From Ruminococcaceae bacterium P7 (GTDB taxonomy: Bacteria; Bacillota; Clostridia; Oscillospirales; Acutalibacteraceae), in the NCBI GenBank assembly GCA_900100595.1, contig FMUA01000005.1:1-64000 (forward strand): a DNA stretch of 64,000 nt. Direction: 5' to 3'. This document shows positions 55,053-63,487 of the stretch, piece after piece (position 1 is the first letter of the stretch; every line of letters starts with the position of its first letter). The position numbers were made by a program, and so were the translations under genes. The notes under the pieces were generated by a model. It ran no database searches. It worked only from the letters and a program-made list of their open reading frames with translations, and was not told the DNA's origin.

Positions 55053-55409
55053 TTATCCCTTATCCTTCGGCTTGAAGAGGACGCCCGCAATCAGACTGAG
55101 GACCATTGCCGCGCCGATACCTCCCGCGGCGCTTTTGAGCGCACCCGTGAGGATGCCGACAGCGCCGTCCTCACGCAGCGCGTCCTTCATACCCTCCGCC
55201 ATCAGGCATCCGAAGCCGCTGATAGGAGCGGCGGCGCCTTCTCCGGCGAAGTCAAGAAGCGGCTGATACAGTCCCAGCGCGCCGAGCAGAACGCCTGCCG
55301 TGACGAAGAGCGTGAGGATTTTCGCGGGCGTCAGCCCTGTCTTGTCGATCAGGATCTGACCGACGGCGCAGATCAGTCCGCCGACCAGAAAAGCTGTTAG
55401 ATATTGCAT
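55053..55409 (-). CDS. spoVAE: Stage V sporulation protein AE
   Basis: A 118-residue small membrane protein with three to four hydrophobic helices. The family's conserved GGLICAVGQILIDKTGLTPA, GALGLYQPLLDFAGEGAAAP and ISGFG are present. SpoVA proteins move dipicolinic acid into the forespore. Neither spoVAC nor spoVAD is adjacent, so this copy stands alone. AAAGGAGATC is the ribosome site. A forespore-sigma-type promoter lies upstream. Confidence 0.92.
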   Translation of the reverse strand: MQYLTAFLVGGLICAVGQILIDKTGLTPAKILTLFVTAGVLLGALGLYQPLLDFAGEGAAAPISGFGCLMAEGMKDALREDGAVGILTGALKSAAGGIGAAMVLSLIAGVLFKPKDKG

Positions 55410-55443
55410 GATGATCTCCTTTCTTATTTATATAGGCTTGGAT

Positions 55444-55473
55444 TAGTATTCGCGTTTTTCGCATACCTATTCA
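55444..55473 (-). promoter_or_regulatory. Forespore sigma (G/F)-like promoter of spoVAE
   Basis: On the minus strand TGAATA (55468-55473), a 17-bp spacer and AATACTA (55444-55450) closely match the Bacillus sigma-G consensus (TGMATA, about 17-18 bp, CATACTA). No sigma-A-type -10 is better placed. This is inferred from consensus only. Confidence 0.6.
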
Positions 55474-55510
55474 AAAATGTGAATTTCTGTTGAAAATTTT
55501 CCAAAACCGC

Positions 55511-55539
55511 TACACAAAATCAAAGTTTTGTGTTAATAT
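55511..55539 (+). promoter_or_regulatory. Promoter of the ABC operon with inverted repeat in the spacer
   Basis: -35 TACACA (55511-55516), a 17-bp spacer and -10 TAATAT (55534-55539). ACACAAAA (55512-55519) and TTTTGTGT (55526-55533) are perfect inverted repeats between the boxes, in the position of a repressor operator. Confidence 0.5.
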
Positions 55540-55575
55540 TAAAAACGATGTTATCAAAATAAAGGAGTGAGGCAG

Positions 55576-56523
55576 ATGGTTGAGGTAAAAAACCTCACAA
55601 AATGCTATGGCGACATCAAGGCTGTTGACGATATCAGCTTTACCGTTGACACAGGCGAGGTGCTCGGATTTCTCGGCCCGAACGGCGCGGGAAAATCCAC
55701 GACCATGAACATCATCACGGGCTACATCTCGTCAACCTCGGGAACCGTTACCGTTGACGGCAGCGAAATTCTCGAGAATCCAAAGGAGACCAAGAAAAAA
55801 ATCGGCTATCTCCCCGAAATACCCCCGCTTTATCCCGACATGACGGTGAGAAAATATCTGGAGTTCATGTTTGACCTCAAAAAGGTCAAGCTGCCCAAGA
55901 AGGAGCACATCGACGAGGTCATGCGTCTGGTGCAGATTTCCGACAAGGAATCCCGTATCATCAAGAACCTCTCGAAGGGCTACCGTCAGCGCGTCGGCTT
56001 TGCGCAGGCGCTGCTCGGCAATCCGCCCGTGCTGATTCTGGACGAGCCGACCGTCGGACTCGACCCCAAGCAGATCATCGAGATCCGCAAGCTGATCCGC
56101 GGTCTCGGCAAGAAGCACACGGTCATCTTTTCGAGCCACGTGCTGTCAGAGGTCTCCGCGACCTGCGACCGCGTGATCGTTATTTCCGAGGGCAGGATCG
56201 TCGCGGACGCCAAGACGGAGGAGCTTTCCAAATCCTTTGCCGACGTCCAGAAGCTCTCCCTCACCGTTGAGGGCGGCAGCTCCGACGTGCTGAATGAAAT
56301 CAAGAAAATCCCGGGCGTCAAGAAGTATGTCAAGCTCAGGGACGTTTCCGACAAGATCGCCGAGTACAGCATTGAATACAGCAACGACGCGGATATCCGC
56401 CGCGACGTATTCAGCGCGATGGCACGTATCGGATGCCCGATTCTCGAGATGAAGTCGGGCAACGAGAGCCTTGAGGACATGTTCCTCAAGCTGACGCAGA
56501 ACGCGGGAAAGAGAGGAAAGTAA
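55576..56523 (+). CDS. ABC transporter ATP-binding protein (GldA-like)
   Basis: A 315-residue ATPase. Walker A is GPNGAGKST, the signature LSKGYRQRVGFAQAL, and Walker B VLILDEPTVGLDP, with a C-terminal extension typical of ABC-2 exporters (about 225-315). ATG at 55576 is favoured: AAAGGAG lies 8 nt upstream. It pairs with the permease gene one base downstream, and with two auxiliary proteins resembles the GldA/GldF/GldG set. Confidence 0.93.
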   Translation: MVEVKNLTKCYGDIKAVDDISFTVDTGEVLGFLGPNGAGKSTTMNIITGYISSTSGTVTVDGSEILENPKETKKKIGYLPEIPPLYPDMTVRKYLEFMFDLKKVKLPKKEHIDEVMRLVQISDKESRIIKNLSKGYRQRVGFAQALLGNPPVLILDEPTVGLDPKQIIEIRKLIRGLGKKHTVIFSSHVLSEVSATCDRVIVISEGRIVADAKTEELSKSFADVQKLSLTVEGGSSDVLNEIKKIPGVKKYVKLRDVSDKIAEYSIEYSNDADIRRDVFSAMARIGCPILEMKSGNESLEDMFLKLTQNAGKRGK

Positions 56524-56524
56524 G

Positions 56525-57229
56525 ATGGGCGCGATATTAAAAAGAGAGCTGGGCGCGTATTTCAGCTCGGCGACCGCCTATGTGGTCATGGCGGTGTACT
56601 TCTTCTTTTCGGGACTGTTCTTCAACTTCTACGTATTCTCGCAGAACAGCACCAACCTGACCTATGTGTTCAATAACATGTTCTACATCATCATGTTCCT
56701 GATTCCGATCATCACCATGAAAACCTTTGCCGAGGAGAAAAAGCAGAAGTCCGATCAGGCGCTGCTCACCTCACCCTGCTCCCTGACGGAAATCGTTCTG
56801 GGCAAGTTCCTCGGCGCGTTTGTGATGTACACCCTCTGCACCTGCATTTTCCTTGTTTACGCGATCGTGATTTCGTTCTTCGCGCAGCCGCAGTGGTCGG
56901 TCATTCTCTGCACGTTTCTGGGAACCCTCCTGCTCGGCGGCTCGATGATCGCGATCAACGTGTTCATTTCCGTCCTCACCGAGAGTCAGGTCGTGGCTGC
57001 GGTGCTGGGCATGGGCGTCGGACTGATCATCTCGATGATGAGCTACTTTGTCAGCCTCGTCAGCATCGAGTGGATCAAGACCGTGCTCGAAAAAATCAGC
57101 TTTATGAGCTACTACGAAAATTTCACCTACGGTATTCTCAGCATTACCGACGTGGTGTTCTTCCTGAGCGTGATCGCGCTGTTCCTGTTCTTCACCGTGC
57201 GCGCGCTCGAGAAAAGACGCTGGAGCTAA
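56525..57229 (+). CDS. ABC-2 type permease (GldF-like)
   Basis: A 234-residue protein with six predicted transmembrane helices, a PIITMKTFAEEKKQKSDQAL motif after the second helix and TSPCSLTEIVLGKFLGAF, both typical of ABC-2/GldF permeases. It is the membrane partner of the ATPase encoded one base upstream. The substrate is unknown. Confidence 0.9.
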   Translation: MGAILKRELGAYFSSATAYVVMAVYFFFSGLFFNFYVFSQNSTNLTYVFNNMFYIIMFLIPIITMKTFAEEKKQKSDQALLTSPCSLTEIVLGKFLGAFVMYTLCTCIFLVYAIVISFFAQPQWSVILCTFLGTLLLGGSMIAINVFISVLTESQVVAAVLGMGVGLIISMMSYFVSLVSIEWIKTVLEKISFMSYYENFTYGILSITDVVFFLSVIALFLFFTVRALEKRRWS

Positions 57230-57241
57230 GGAGGGTTCAAG

Positions 57242-58729
57242 ATGGAAAAGAAAGAAAAAACCTCAAAGGGCTTCAAGGCGTTTCTCAAATCGCGCAAGGC
57301 GCGTCACGGCAGCCTTGCCATCGCGATCGTTATCGGCGTGATCGCAGTGGTCGTTGTGATCAATATCATCGTGGGACTGCTCGTCGACCGCTTCCCCAAC
57401 CTCAAGGCGGACTTCACGGCGAACAACGCCTACGCTTTGCAGGATGAAACCGTCGACTACCTCTCTCACATGAGCAAGGACGCGAAGCTCTATATCCTCT
57501 CGTCCGAGGAATATTTCACCCAGGGGGGCGAGTATTTTGTGCAGGCGAAGAACCTGCTGGAAAAGATGATCGCGGTCTCTGACGGCAAGCTCAGCATCGA
57601 GTATGTCGACGTCACCTCCAACCCGTCCTTCACGGGCAAATACAGCAACATCGACTGGAAATCCTCCGATGTGCTCGCAGTCGTGGAATGCGGCGACCAG
57701 TATCAGGCGCTCACGGTCGACGAGTGCTTTACCTACAACGCGGAGTACTATCAGATGTACGGCTACCGTCAGTATGAAAGCACCACCATCGAGCAGGCTG
57801 TCGTCACGGGCGTGCTCAACGTCGCGACCGAGGACAAGGTCGTGGTCGACTTCATCACGGGCAGCGGAGAAGCGGATTTCACCACGCTGAAATCCATCCT
57901 CACCTCCAACGCCTATCAGGTCAACGAGGTTTCTCTCCTCACGGGCGACCTTGACGAGGACGCGAAGTTCGCGGTCATTTTCGCGCCGAGTGTTGACCTC
58001 GACGAAAGCACCGTCGAGAAGCTCGAAAAGTGGCTCAACAACGACGGCAAGTACGGCAGAAACCTGATTTACGTTCCCTCTCCCGAGAATATCAACTCTC
58101 CCAACGCGGACGCGCTGGTTGAAAGCTGGGGCATGAAGATGACAGAGGGCTTTGTATATGAAACAAGCGAGGATCACCTGTTCAGCGGCGGCGATTACTT
58201 CGCCTTCATCACCGATTACGGCGACTATTATACCGAGGGTCTGAAAAACAAGGACATCCCCGTGATGGTATACCAGACCAGAGGTATTGAGATCACCTCC
58301 GAAAACGACGCGCACGCGCTGCTCAATTCCTCGAACCGTGCGGGCGTGATTCCCTACGAACCCGCTGACGACTGGAAGATGGAGGACGCGATCACGGGTT
58401 CTCCGATCGCCGTTGCCGCAGAGGGCGTCAAGAAGGGCGGCGACAGCGAGTCGCACCTGATCGTATTCGGCTCCGACAGGATGCTCTCCCAAAACTTCCT
58501 CAAGCTCAACAGCGTCAACAACGCCGAGTTTGTCATGAACATCTTCAACACACTCTCCGAAAAGGAGAACGAGAGCGTCACCATTACGGGCAAGTCGCTT
58601 GCGAACTCCGAGCTGGGTGTGACCGACCTCAATACCTCGGGCGCGATGATGATTATTTTCGTCGTAGCGCTTCCCGTCGTGATTCTGCTGACGGGCATCA
58701 TTGTCTGGGTGCGCAGGAGGAACAAGTAA
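57242..58729 (+). CDS. GldG-like ABC auxiliary protein
   Basis: A 495-residue protein. One N-terminal transmembrane helix (about 25-48), a large extracytoplasmic domain of the ABC_transp_aux/GldG type (about 55-465), and a C-terminal transmembrane helix (about 468-488). It carries DFTANNAYALQDETVDYLS near the N-terminus. GldG-type proteins accompany GldA/GldF permeases. The stop overlaps the next start by one base. Confidence 0.88.
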   Translation: MEKKEKTSKGFKAFLKSRKARHGSLAIAIVIGVIAVVVVINIIVGLLVDRFPNLKADFTANNAYALQDETVDYLSHMSKDAKLYILSSEEYFTQGGEYFVQAKNLLEKMIAVSDGKLSIEYVDVTSNPSFTGKYSNIDWKSSDVLAVVECGDQYQALTVDECFTYNAEYYQMYGYRQYESTTIEQAVVTGVLNVATEDKVVVDFITGSGEADFTTLKSILTSNAYQVNEVSLLTGDLDEDAKFAVIFAPSVDLDESTVEKLEKWLNNDGKYGRNLIYVPSPENINSPNADALVESWGMKMTEGFVYETSEDHLFSGGDYFAFITDYGDYYTEGLKNKDIPVMVYQTRGIEITSENDAHALLNSSNRAGVIPYEPADDWKMEDAITGSPIAVAAEGVKKGGDSESHLIVFGSDRMLSQNFLKLNSVNNAEFVMNIFNTLSEKENESVTITGKSLANSELGVTDLNTSGAMMIIFVVALPVVILLTGIIVWVRRRNK

Positions 58730-60213
58730 TGAACAAGAAAAAGACTTTAATTATCGTCATTATCGCCGCGGTCGTTCTCGTCGGCGTCATGCTCGCGCTG
58801 ATTTTCCTGCCCAAGGGCAGCGGCTCCGATCCGGACGCCGCATCCGTGGACGAGGGCGTCAAGCTGGAGCTGAGCACCGACGAAAAGGGCGTGCATCAGG
58901 CGATCATCGGCAGGGACGCGTTCGGCAACGTCGAGCACAACAGCAGCGGCACGCTGCTCGAGTATGTGCCCGCCGATATCAAGACCATTCATGTGGAAAA
59001 CAACGCGGGCAGCTTTGATATTACCGCATCCACCCCCGAGGGTGACGCGACGGCATATACGCTCGTCGGCTTTGAGGAATATGAAACCCAGTCGGGCATT
59101 CCCGACCAGATTGCGAACGCCGCTTCCACGCTCGGCTTCACGCAGGTCGCGGGTCAGGACAACGGCGGCAGCGAGTTCGGCTTTGACAAGCCGCGCTCCG
59201 TCGTCACCGTCACCTTTACGGACGATACCTCTGCGGTGATCACCGTCGGCAAAGACGCGCCGCAGGGCAAGGGAACCTATGTCAAGTTCGGCGACGGTAA
59301 GGATATCTTCCTCGCCGATACCACCACCGTCAGCGTCTTTGATTTCGGCGTGACCGACCTGATCGCCAAGACCATCACCGAGAGCGCCTCCTCCACCGAC
59401 GCAGACAGTGCGCAGGTGAGCCTGATGGAGGTCGAGGTCGGCGGCGAGAGCATCGCAATCGAACCCTATACGGGCGACAAGTACCAGACCCACTACTGGA
59501 TGACAAAGCCGAAGAAGTGCTTTGCGGGTGAGATGGAGGCAAGCCGCATCGAGGGCGGCATCCGCGGACTCTATGCCGACAAGGTCGTGATGGTCAATCC
59601 CTCCGACGGACAGATTGCGGACTTGGGTCTTTCCCACGCGTCCATGCACGCGGAATATCCCGACGTCAGCGTCAACCTCCGCGCGTCCGCTCCCGACAGC
59701 GACGGCAATGTCTATGTGATGGTCGAGGGCAGAAATATCATCTATCAGCTTGCCGCCGACAAGGTCGCGTGGGCAGATACGAGCTATGAAAAGCTCAAGG
59801 GCGACTATGCGCTCAGTCCCAAGCTGACCGCGCTCAAGGGCTTGAAAATCAACGACAGGGACTTCACGCTCAGCACGCGCGTCTCCCACAAGACCGACGA
59901 CGAGGGCAACGAGACCACCTCCACCGTCACTACCGTCTTTGAGGGCAAGGACGAGATCCAGATCGAGAACTTCCAGAGCTTCTACGACGAGGTCGCCATG
60001 ATCGCTCTCGCGGACAATACGGAAGCAAACGCAGGCGGCTCGCCTGAGCTGACGCTTCACTACACCTTTGACGACGACACCTCCGACACGGTGGAATTCT
60101 ACGCCGCCGGAGACAGCAAATATGTCGTCGCGGTGAACGGCGATATCACGGGTCACGCGAGAAAATCCGACATCACCAGAGTGCTCGAGGATCTGGAAAA
60201 GGTCAACGCATAA
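58729..60213 (+). CDS. DUF4340-domain protein
   Basis: A 494-residue protein with an N-terminal membrane anchor (about 6-26) and an extracytoplasmic region with repeated DUF4340-type beta segments (FGFDKPRSVVTVTFTDDTSA, GKDAPQGKGTYVKFGDGKDI). DUF4340 proteins commonly follow GldG-like genes. It starts one base within the previous stop. The substrate and function of the four-gene system are not known. Confidence 0.87.
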   Translation: MNKKKTLIIVIIAAVVLVGVMLALIFLPKGSGSDPDAASVDEGVKLELSTDEKGVHQAIIGRDAFGNVEHNSSGTLLEYVPADIKTIHVENNAGSFDITASTPEGDATAYTLVGFEEYETQSGIPDQIANAASTLGFTQVAGQDNGGSEFGFDKPRSVVTVTFTDDTSAVITVGKDAPQGKGTYVKFGDGKDIFLADTTTVSVFDFGVTDLIAKTITESASSTDADSAQVSLMEVEVGGESIAIEPYTGDKYQTHYWMTKPKKCFAGEMEASRIEGGIRGLYADKVVMVNPSDGQIADLGLSHASMHAEYPDVSVNLRASAPDSDGNVYVMVEGRNIIYQLAADKVAWADTSYEKLKGDYALSPKLTALKGLKINDRDFTLSTRVSHKTDDEGNETTSTVTTVFEGKDEIQIENFQSFYDEVAMIALADNTEANAGGSPELTLHYTFDDDTSDTVEFYAAGDSKYVVAVNGDITGHARKSDITRVLEDLEKVNA

Positions 60214-60252
60214 CGCATACAATTATATATATACATTCAGGAGGAATACAAC

Positions 60253-61521
60253 ATGGGTATGACAATGTCTCAGAAAATCCTCGCGGCTCACGCGGGACTG
60301 GATGAGGTAAAGGCGGGTCAGCTGATCAACGCGCAGCTCGACATGGTGCTCGGCAACGACGTCACCTCGCCTGTTGCTATCAACGTGTTCGAGGAGAACG
60401 GCGCGGCCGCCGTCTTTGACAACACCAAAATCGCGATGATCATGGATCACTTCACGCCGAACAAGGATATCAAGGCGGCGACGCTCGTGAAGCAGACCAG
60501 AAACTTCGCGAACAAGTATGACATCAAGAATTTTATGGACGTCGGCATTATGGGCATTGAGCACGCGCTCCTGCCCGAAAAAGGTCTGGTCGGCCCCGGA
60601 TGCCTCTGCATCGGCGCGGATTCCCACACCTGCACCTACGGCGCGCTCGGCGCATTCTCAACGGGCGTCGGCTCTACCGATATGGCGGCAGGCATGATCA
60701 GCGGCAAGGCTTGGTTCAAGGTTCCTTCCGCAATCCGCTTCGAGCTTGTCGGCAAGCCGCAGGGCTATGTCAGCGGCAAGGACGTCATTCTCCACATCAT
60801 CGGCATGATCGGCGTGGACGGCGCGCTCTATAAATCCATGGAATTCACGGGCGAGGGTATTCAGTACCTCAACATGGACGACCGTCTCTGCATCGCGAAC
60901 ATGGCGATCGAGGCAGGCGCGAAGAACGGCATCTTCCCCGTCGACGACATCACCAGAGAATACTGCACCGGCAGATATCAGGGTACTCCCGTCGAGTACA
61001 CCGCCGACGAGGACGCGGTCTATGACGAAGTATACACCATCGACCTCAGCACCATCCGTCCGACCGTCGCGTTCCCGCATCTTCCCGAAAACACCAAGAC
61101 CGTCGATGAGATCGGCGAAAATGAAGTGAAGATTGACCAGTGCGTCATCGGCTCCTGCACTAACGGCAGAATCTCTGACCTCAGAGCCGCCGCGGAGATC
61201 TTCAAGGGCAGGAAGATCGCCAAGGGCGTGCGCTGCATCATCATCCCCGGCACGCAGAACATCTGGCTGCAGGCGATGCATGAGGGTCTGTTCGATATCT
61301 TCGTAGAGGCGGGCGCGGTCGTTTCCACACCGACCTGCGGCCCCTGTCTCGGCGGACATATGGGCATCCTCGCGGCAGGCGAAAAGGCCGTGTCCACCAC
61401 CAACCGCAACTTCGTCGGCAGAATGGGTCACGTCGAGAGCGAGGTCTATCTCGCAAGCCCCGCAGTCGCAGCGGCAAGCGCCGTCGCGGGCTATATCGTT
61501 GACCCCGAGAAGGTTATGTAA
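60253..61521 (+). CDS. leuC: 3-isopropylmalate dehydratase large subunit
   Basis: A 422-residue aconitase-family subunit of the shorter (LeuC type 2/HacA) kind. It isomerises 2- to 3-isopropylmalate in leucine synthesis. The [4Fe-4S] ligands are in IGSCTNGR and TCGPCLGG, and [15 protein letters not shown] is an active-site segment. AGGAGG lies 8 nt before the ATG. There is no leader or T-box between it and the DUF4340 gene 39 nt upstream, so it may be read from the ABC operon. Homoaconitase activity is an alternative. Confidence 0.93.
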   Translation: MGMTMSQKILAAHAGLDEVKAGQLINAQLDMVLGNDVTSPVAINVFEENGAAAVFDNTKIAMIMDHFTPNKDIKAATLVKQTRNFANKYDIKNFMDVGIMGIEHALLPEKGLVGPGCLCIGADSHTCTYGALGAFSTGVGSTDMAAGMISGKAWFKVPSAIRFELVGKPQGYVSGKDVILHIIGMIGVDGALYKSMEFTGEGIQYLNMDDRLCIANMAIEAGAKNGIFPVDDITREYCTGRYQGTPVEYTADEDAVYDEVYTIDLSTIRPTVAFPHLPENTKTVDEIGENEVKIDQCVIGSCTNGRISDLRAAAEIFKGRKIAKGVRCIIIPGTQNIWLQAMHEGLFDIFVEAGAVVSTPTCGPCLGGHMGILAAGEKAVSTTNRNFVGRMGHVESEVYLASPAVAAASAVAGYIVDPEKVM

Positions 61522-61533
61522 GGAGGAAGCAAC

Positions 61534-62013
61534 ATGAACGCAAAAGGCAGAGTACATAAATTCGGCGACAACGTCGACACCGACGTTATCATCCCCGCGA
61601 GATACCTCAACACCGCCTCCCATAAGGAGCTTGCGGCACACTGCATGGAGGATATCGACGCGCAGTTCGTCAACAAGGTGCAGGAGGGCGACATCATGGT
61701 CGCCGAGAAAAACTTCGGCTGCGGCTCCTCGCGTGAGCACGCGCCCATCGCGATCAAGGCGAGCGGCATTTCCTGCGTCATCGCCTCCACCTTCGCGCGC
61801 ATCTTCTACCGCAACGCGATCAACATCGGTCTCCCGATCCTCGAGTGCGACGAGGCGGCAAAGGAAATCAAGGACGGCGACACCGTTTCCGTCAACTTCG
61901 ATACGGGCGTTATCACCGACGAGACCACAGGCAAGACCTATCAGGCGGAGCCCTTCCCCGAGTTCATCCAGAACATCATTCAAAAGGGCGGTCTGATCAA
62001 CTCGATCCTGTAA
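61534..62013 (+). CDS. leuD: 3-isopropylmalate dehydratase small subunit
   Basis: A 159-residue swivel-domain subunit. [18 protein letters not shown] is the N-terminal motif and [14 protein letters not shown] the conserved loop. It forms the active site with LeuC, encoded 12 nt upstream. It is followed by a terminator. leuB is not in the window. Confidence 0.95.
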   Translation: MNAKGRVHKFGDNVDTDVIIPARYLNTASHKELAAHCMEDIDAQFVNKVQEGDIMVAEKNFGCGSSREHAPIAIKASGISCVIASTFARIFYRNAINIGLPILECDEAAKEIKDGDTVSVNFDTGVITDETTGKTYQAEPFPEFIQNIIQKGGLINSIL

Positions 62014-62032
62014 TTTCCTGATTTTTAATTTT

Positions 62033-62069
62033 GAGAGAGGTTGGATTTGTTTCCTGCCTCTCTCTTTTT
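62033..62069 (+). terminator. Terminator of leuCD
   Basis: GAGAGAGG / CCTCTCTC with a 16-nt loop is followed by TTTTTCTTTT. Confidence 0.85.
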
Positions 62070-62361
62070 CTTTTAAAAGGGACATATCTATTGACAACAC
62101 AGAAAAAACCGCCGTGTGATGATATTTTTTGTCGACTTTTTGCCGGTGCTGTGATAAAATTAAAAAATAATCTCAATGTTTACCATAATCATAGACACAC
62201 ATGTCATTTTGCTTATTAGAACGAAGAGAAAAGATGCCTGAAAACTCTGAAAATGGCGGAGATATTCAAGCAAATATCAGGTTCTCATGCGCGAAAAAAT
62301 GCGCGTTATGGCAAACTTATTTTGTAAGGATCCCAAAATTTTCGGGTTAGGAGAGAGTTAA
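62070..62361. other. Spacer before the small peptide gene
   Basis: About 290 bp without a long frame. A possible promoter is TCGACT, a 17-bp spacer and TAAAAT (about 62132-62160), but its -35 is poor. The sequence is AT-rich and ends in GGAGAG, the ribosome site of the next gene. Nothing else was recognised. Confidence 0.5.
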
Positions 62362-62550
62362 ATGCAAGCTGAATACGAACGTATAATCTTCATCATCACA
62401 GAGTTTGATACAGAAGACGTGATTACGACGTCGGGAGGACTGCTCCCGACCGTTCCGTCCACCGATCCGACCAGTTCTACCGAATCTGATGATGAATTGG
62501 AAAACCGGTACGGCGATTACGACAACATCGGAAGCGGTTCGTTTTTCTGA
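62362..62550 (+). CDS. Small peptide with DVITTSG motif
   Basis: A 62-residue peptide with GGAGAG 8 nt before the ATG. The N-terminal half contains EFDTEDVITTSGG. The rest is a Thr/Ser/Pro/Asp-rich region and an aromatic end NRYGDYDNIGSGSFF. From memory, short Clostridial proteins with an ExEDVITTSG-like segment recur in this group and are annotated as hypothetical. There is no signal peptide or membrane helix. Nearby genes give no clue to function. Confidence 0.55.
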   Translation: MQAEYERIIFIITEFDTEDVITTSGGLLPTVPSTDPTSSTESDDELENRYGDYDNIGSGSFF

Positions 62551-62675
62551 TAATGCGAATCGACGTCGTGCGCGGAGAAGGGAAACAGACTTCCGGTCCG
62601 GATGCCTGCCGCAGGAGAACACCTGTCTGCCCCGGTCAAAGGGTGTTCCGGAACTCAGCGCGCGAAAGTCAAGCG

Positions 62676-62702
62676 GAGCAGACTCGTTTTGAGTCTGCTC
62701 GC
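62676..62702 (+). terminator. Perfect 10-bp hairpin downstream of the small peptide gene
   Basis: GAGCAGACTC-GTTTT-GAGTCTGCTC followed by GCTGTTT. The stem is strong but the T-tract is short. Confidence 0.6.
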
Positions 62703-62814
62703 TGTTTATGCCGTACAAAGGCAATTCCCTGCACAGTGGAAGATGGTTGTTTGTAATCAACAGAAACCAACAGTATCTTTTAGTAAAAATGCTGATGGTT
62801 ATGTTGTAAGATAG

Positions 62815-63168
62815 AGAAATAATAGAGATGAAAAGCAAAAGATCAACTGCACCAGAGGAATCTCGATTACGGGCGAAAACGGAGATCCGACGGGTACGAT
62901 TATTGACGACCACCGCAATTTTGATAACTACAGGCTTTACACGTTTGTCGTCACCTATGAGAAATCGGCAGACAAAACAGACAAAAAGGTTGTCGCAAGA
63001 TCCTATATCCGCTACTACGACGCAAACGGATGGCTCCGCGTATTCTATAATGACTATAAGAAGAATATGTACTACGGCGGCTGTCTGTGCAGCTTTAAGC
63101 AGGTTTCGGGAATCGCTTTGTCAAAGCAATCCCAGCAGGCGGAACCCGCGCAGGAAACAGGCGATTGA
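62815..63168 (+). pseudogene. 5'-truncated remnant of a larger protein gene
   Basis: The plus-strand frame from the TAG at 62812 to TGA at 63166 encodes about 117 residues with no start codon near its beginning. It reads ...DEKQKINCTRGISITGENGD..., VVARSYIRYYDANGWLRVFY and CLCSFKQVSG. The composition (aromatic, host-like codons) is strongly protein-like, while the overlapping ATG frame at 62828 gives an Arg/Thr/Ser-rich product. It looks like the C-terminal end of a surface or exported protein whose 5' part was lost. No family was recognised. Confidence 0.65.
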
Positions 63169-63208
63169 TTCAATTTGAAGATGTGCTGTCTGAGACAGTC
63201 ATCTGACG

Positions 63209-63243
63209 GACTGACCAAGCAAGGCTTGGTCAGTCTTTTTTTA
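63209..63243 (+). terminator. Terminator after the gene remnant
   Basis: GACTGACCAAGC / GCTTGGTCAGTC with a 3-nt loop is followed by seven T residues. A still-intact terminator supports the view that a real gene once ended here. Confidence 0.93.
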
Positions 63244-63299
63244 CTATCTGTTTTGCTGAATGCCGAATTAATATAAAGGATTCGTATTCATAAATATTT

Positions 63300-63362
63300 G
63301 ATTTGTCCGTGAGAAATGGGATTGGCGCGAGTCTGATGAACACATCCCGCGAAAACGTGTAT
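63300..63362. repeat. Intergenic repeat copy near the right edge
   Basis: GTGAGAAATGGGATTGG, AGTCTGATGAAC and CCCGCGAAAACGTGT occur in the same order as in the copies around the origin. The distal TAGTCCGCGA part is missing. Confidence 0.75.
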
Positions 63363-63401
63363 TCAGAAAATAAAAAAGTTTAAAAACGCGAATCAAAAGA
63401 C

Positions 63402-63430
63402 TTTACATTGGTTGGCAAAAGTGATAAAAT
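63402..63430 (+). promoter_or_regulatory. Promoter of the pyruvate:ferredoxin oxidoreductase gene
   Basis: -35 TTTACA (63402-63407), a 17-bp spacer and -10 TAAAAT (63425-63430), leaving a leader of about 80 nt. Confidence 0.7.
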
Positions 63431-63487
63431 ATAGGGTAATGAAACGTGTGATTTTTTTGCACGTTGCGGCTATTTTCCCCGATTTAG

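Noticed and set aside
60214-60252. T-box or leucine attenuator before leuC
   Set aside because: The gap is 39 nt, too short for a T-box, and has no leucine-codon leader or hairpin.
62828-63178. 116-codon ATG frame as a gene
   Set aside because: The product is Arg/Thr/Ser-rich with no domain character and no ribosome site. The other frame over the same bases reads as a normal protein end, so this frame was treated as the shadow.
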